Source: an uncultured Mesorhizobium sp. (GTDB lineage Bacteria > Pseudomonadota > Alphaproteobacteria > Rhizobiales > Rhizobiaceae). From it: a stretch of DNA of 6,560 nt. The DNA lies in contig CALFXR010000206.1 in the NCBI GenBank assembly GCA_937958475.1, positions 1 to 6,560 on the forward strand, in the 5' to 3' direction. Below the pieces are notes generated by a model. The model was not told the origin of the DNA. It saw nothing but the letters and a program-made list of their open reading frames with translations, and made no database searches. Below are positions 5,585 to 6,560 of the stretch, in pieces. A program made the position numbers and the translations under genes. The first letter of the stretch is position 1; each line of letters starts with the position of its first letter.

Positions 5585-5624
5585 CGCCGCTTCGGCCGTT
5601 CCCGGCCGGGCGGCGTTTTCTTTT
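5585..5624 (+). terminator. Strong Rho-independent terminator
   Basis: CGCCGC (5585-5590) pairs with GCGGCG (5610-5615). Inside it, CGGCCG (5593-5598) pairs with CGGCCG (5603-5608) around a TTCC loop, leaving only a small bulge/wobble between the two stems. TTTTCTTTT (5616-5624) follows at once. It ends the transcript of the 46-residue gene and insulates the AraC regulator. Confidence 0.88.
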
Positions 5625-5702
5625 CGTCCGGCCACAGGATCCGGCGATCTCCGGACCATCGACGCGAACGGCCACCGTTGTCGCATCGGCGCTACTCTCC
5701 CG

Positions 5703-5748
5703 TTGACATTCAAGGCCTTTTTTGATGTCGCTTTTCTGATCGCGACAT
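5703..5748 (+). promoter_or_regulatory. Promoter/operator candidate of the AraC-type regulator with a TGTCGC dyad
   Basis: TTGACA (5703-5708) is a perfect -35 hexamer, but the usual -10 position is occupied by TGTCGC (5726-5731). ATGTCGC (5725-5731) and GCGACAT (5742-5748) form a perfect 7-bp inverted repeat with a 10-nt spacer, ending 22 bp before the ATG. Read on the minus strand the right half is TGTCGC-N8-AA, the form of the Pseudomonas ArgR half-site. Autoregulation is the natural inference. Confidence 0.45.
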
Positions 5749-5769
5749 TCCGTCCGATCGCGGCATCGC

Positions 5770-6560
5770 ATGGGGCTTCGCTTGAGCGCAGGGAAGAATA
5801 CGGTCAAACGGTCGCTGGTCTTCTTCCTGGTGCCCGACTTCACCATGGTCGCCTTCGCCACGGCGCTCGACCCGCTCAGGCTGGCGAACCGGATGCTCGG
5901 TTACGACGCCTACAAATGGCGGCTGGCGAGTTTCGACGGCAAGCCGGTCCGCGCCTCGAACGGCGTCGAATGCGCCGTCAACACCTCGCTCGAGGACGAG
6001 CGGCGCAAGATGGCCGGCCCCGACCGCCCCTCGATGGTGGTCTTGTGCAGCGGCATCAACGTCGAGAGCTATTCCAACAAGAGCGTCTTCGCCTGGCTGC
6101 GCGAGGAGTATAACCGCGGTGTCGCCATCGGCGGCCTGTGCACCGGCGCCCACGTGCTGGCCGCCGCGGGACTTCTCGCCAACAAGCGCTGCGCCATCCA
6201 CTGGGAGAACCTGCCGGGCTTCCAGGAGGCGTTTCCCAAGGCGAACGTCTTCGCCGACCTCTTCGAAGTCGACCAGAACATCTACACCTGCGCCGGCGGC
6301 ACCGCCGCGCTCGACATGATGCTGAAACTGATCGGCGACGATTTCGACGAGAACCTCGTCAACCGGGTCTGCGAGCAGGTGCTGACCGACCGCGTGCGTA
6401 GCCCGACCGACCGCCAGCGCCTGCCGCTGCGCGCCCGGCTCGGGGTGCAGAACTCGAAGGTCCTCACCATCATCGAGCTGATGGAGGCCAACCTTTCCGA
6501 ACCGCTGTCGCTGATCGAAATCGCCGACGACGTCGGCCTGTCGCGCCGCCAGATCGAGCG
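5770..6560 (+). CDS. ArgR/GbdR-type AraC-family regulator with DJ-1/PfpI-like domain (GlxA family), 3' end outside window
   Basis: The visible 263 residues start at ATG 5770 and run open to the right edge. Residues about 15-195 form a class I glutamine amidotransferase-like (DJ-1/PfpI) sensor domain, starting SLVFFLVPDFTMVAFATALD. The elbow GGLCTGAHVL is at 121-130 with Cys124 at the nucleophile position, followed by AIHWENLPGF (142-151) and CAGGTAALDMML (174-185). DRQRLPLRARLG (214-225) leads into the first AraC helix-turn-helix, ending LSLIEIADDVGLSRRQIE; the second is off-window. The whole pattern closely matches Pseudomonas ArgR, and the related GbdR and CdhR, which sense arginine, glycine betaine/dimethylglycine and carnitine. 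Which ligand applies here cannot be read from the sequence. The start has no good Shine-Dalgarno; TTG 5782, preceded by GGGG, is an alternative. A perfect TGTCGC dyad lies just upstream. GbdR-like function would fit the one-carbon genes at the left edge, but that is inference. Confidence 0.88.
   Translation, partial: MGLRLSAGKNTVKRSLVFFLVPDFTMVAFATALDPLRLANRMLGYDAYKWRLASFDGKPVRASNGVECAVNTSLEDERRKMAGPDRPSMVVLCSGINVESYSNKSVFAWLREEYNRGVAIGGLCTGAHVLAAAGLLANKRCAIHWENLPGFQEAFPKANVFADLFEVDQNIYTCAGGTAALDMMLKLIGDDFDENLVNRVCEQVLTDRVRSPTDRQRLPLRARLGVQNSKVLTIIELMEANLSEPLSLIEIADDVGLSRRQIE

Overview
The window looks like chromosomal DNA from an alphaproteobacterium, most likely a member of the Hyphomicrobiales (Mesorhizobium/Phyllobacteriaceae-like). 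It is GC-rich with strong G/C bias at third codon positions. It carries a DUF1127 small protein next to a LysR regulator, a dispersed palindrome of a type common in rhizobial genomes, and protein sequences that resemble that group. The assignment rests on pattern recognition, not on a search.

Layout. (1) 1-351: the C-terminal end of a pterin-binding (DHPS-like) methyltetrahydrofolate:corrinoid methyltransferase, cut by the window edge. (2) 356-404: a palindromic repeat whose right arm contains the ribosome binding site of the next gene. (3) 413-2530: a complete RACo-like corrinoid-activating protein, with an N-terminal [2Fe-2S] ferredoxin domain and a C-terminal ASKHA ATPase domain. Together (1) and (3) form the end of a corrinoid-dependent one-carbon (methyl transfer) operon. 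The methyl-donor-specific methyltransferase and corrinoid protein are expected upstream, outside the window. (4) 2531-2933: non-coding. (5) 2934-3908: an HSL-type alpha/beta hydrolase. (6) 3886-4785, minus strand: an LrhA-like LysR regulator whose 3' end overlaps that of the hydrolase. (7) 4912-5088: a 58-residue DUF1127 protein divergent from the LysR gene, followed by a terminator. (8) 5089-5411: non-coding, with repeats and promoter-like elements. (9) 5412-5552: an unrecognised 46-residue protein gene with its own ribosome binding site and a strong terminator. (10) 5770 to the right edge: an ArgR/GbdR/CdhR-type AraC regulator with a DJ-1/PfpI-like N-terminal domain, cut off inside its DNA-binding domain.

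How the parts may work together. The corrinoid activator would reduce inactive Co(II) corrinoid protein so that methyl groups, plausibly from a quaternary amine such as glycine betaine, can reach tetrahydrofolate through the enzyme at the left edge. The regulator at the right edge belongs to the family that includes GbdR (glycine betaine) and ArgR (arginine) of Pseudomonas. A functional link between the two ends is therefore attractive but unproven. The LysR-DUF1127 pair recalls the VtlR/LsrB regulators of Brucella, Agrobacterium and Sinorhizobium, which control small DUF1127 proteins.

The most interesting unexplained signal is a cluster of TGTCGC hexamers on both sides of the small 46-residue gene and upstream of the AraC regulator. 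It includes a perfect ATGTCGC-N10-GCGACAT dyad just before the regulator's start. TGTCGC is the core of the known Pseudomonas ArgR half-site. I saw no CRISPR array, tRNA, rRNA, transposase or clear novel defence system.
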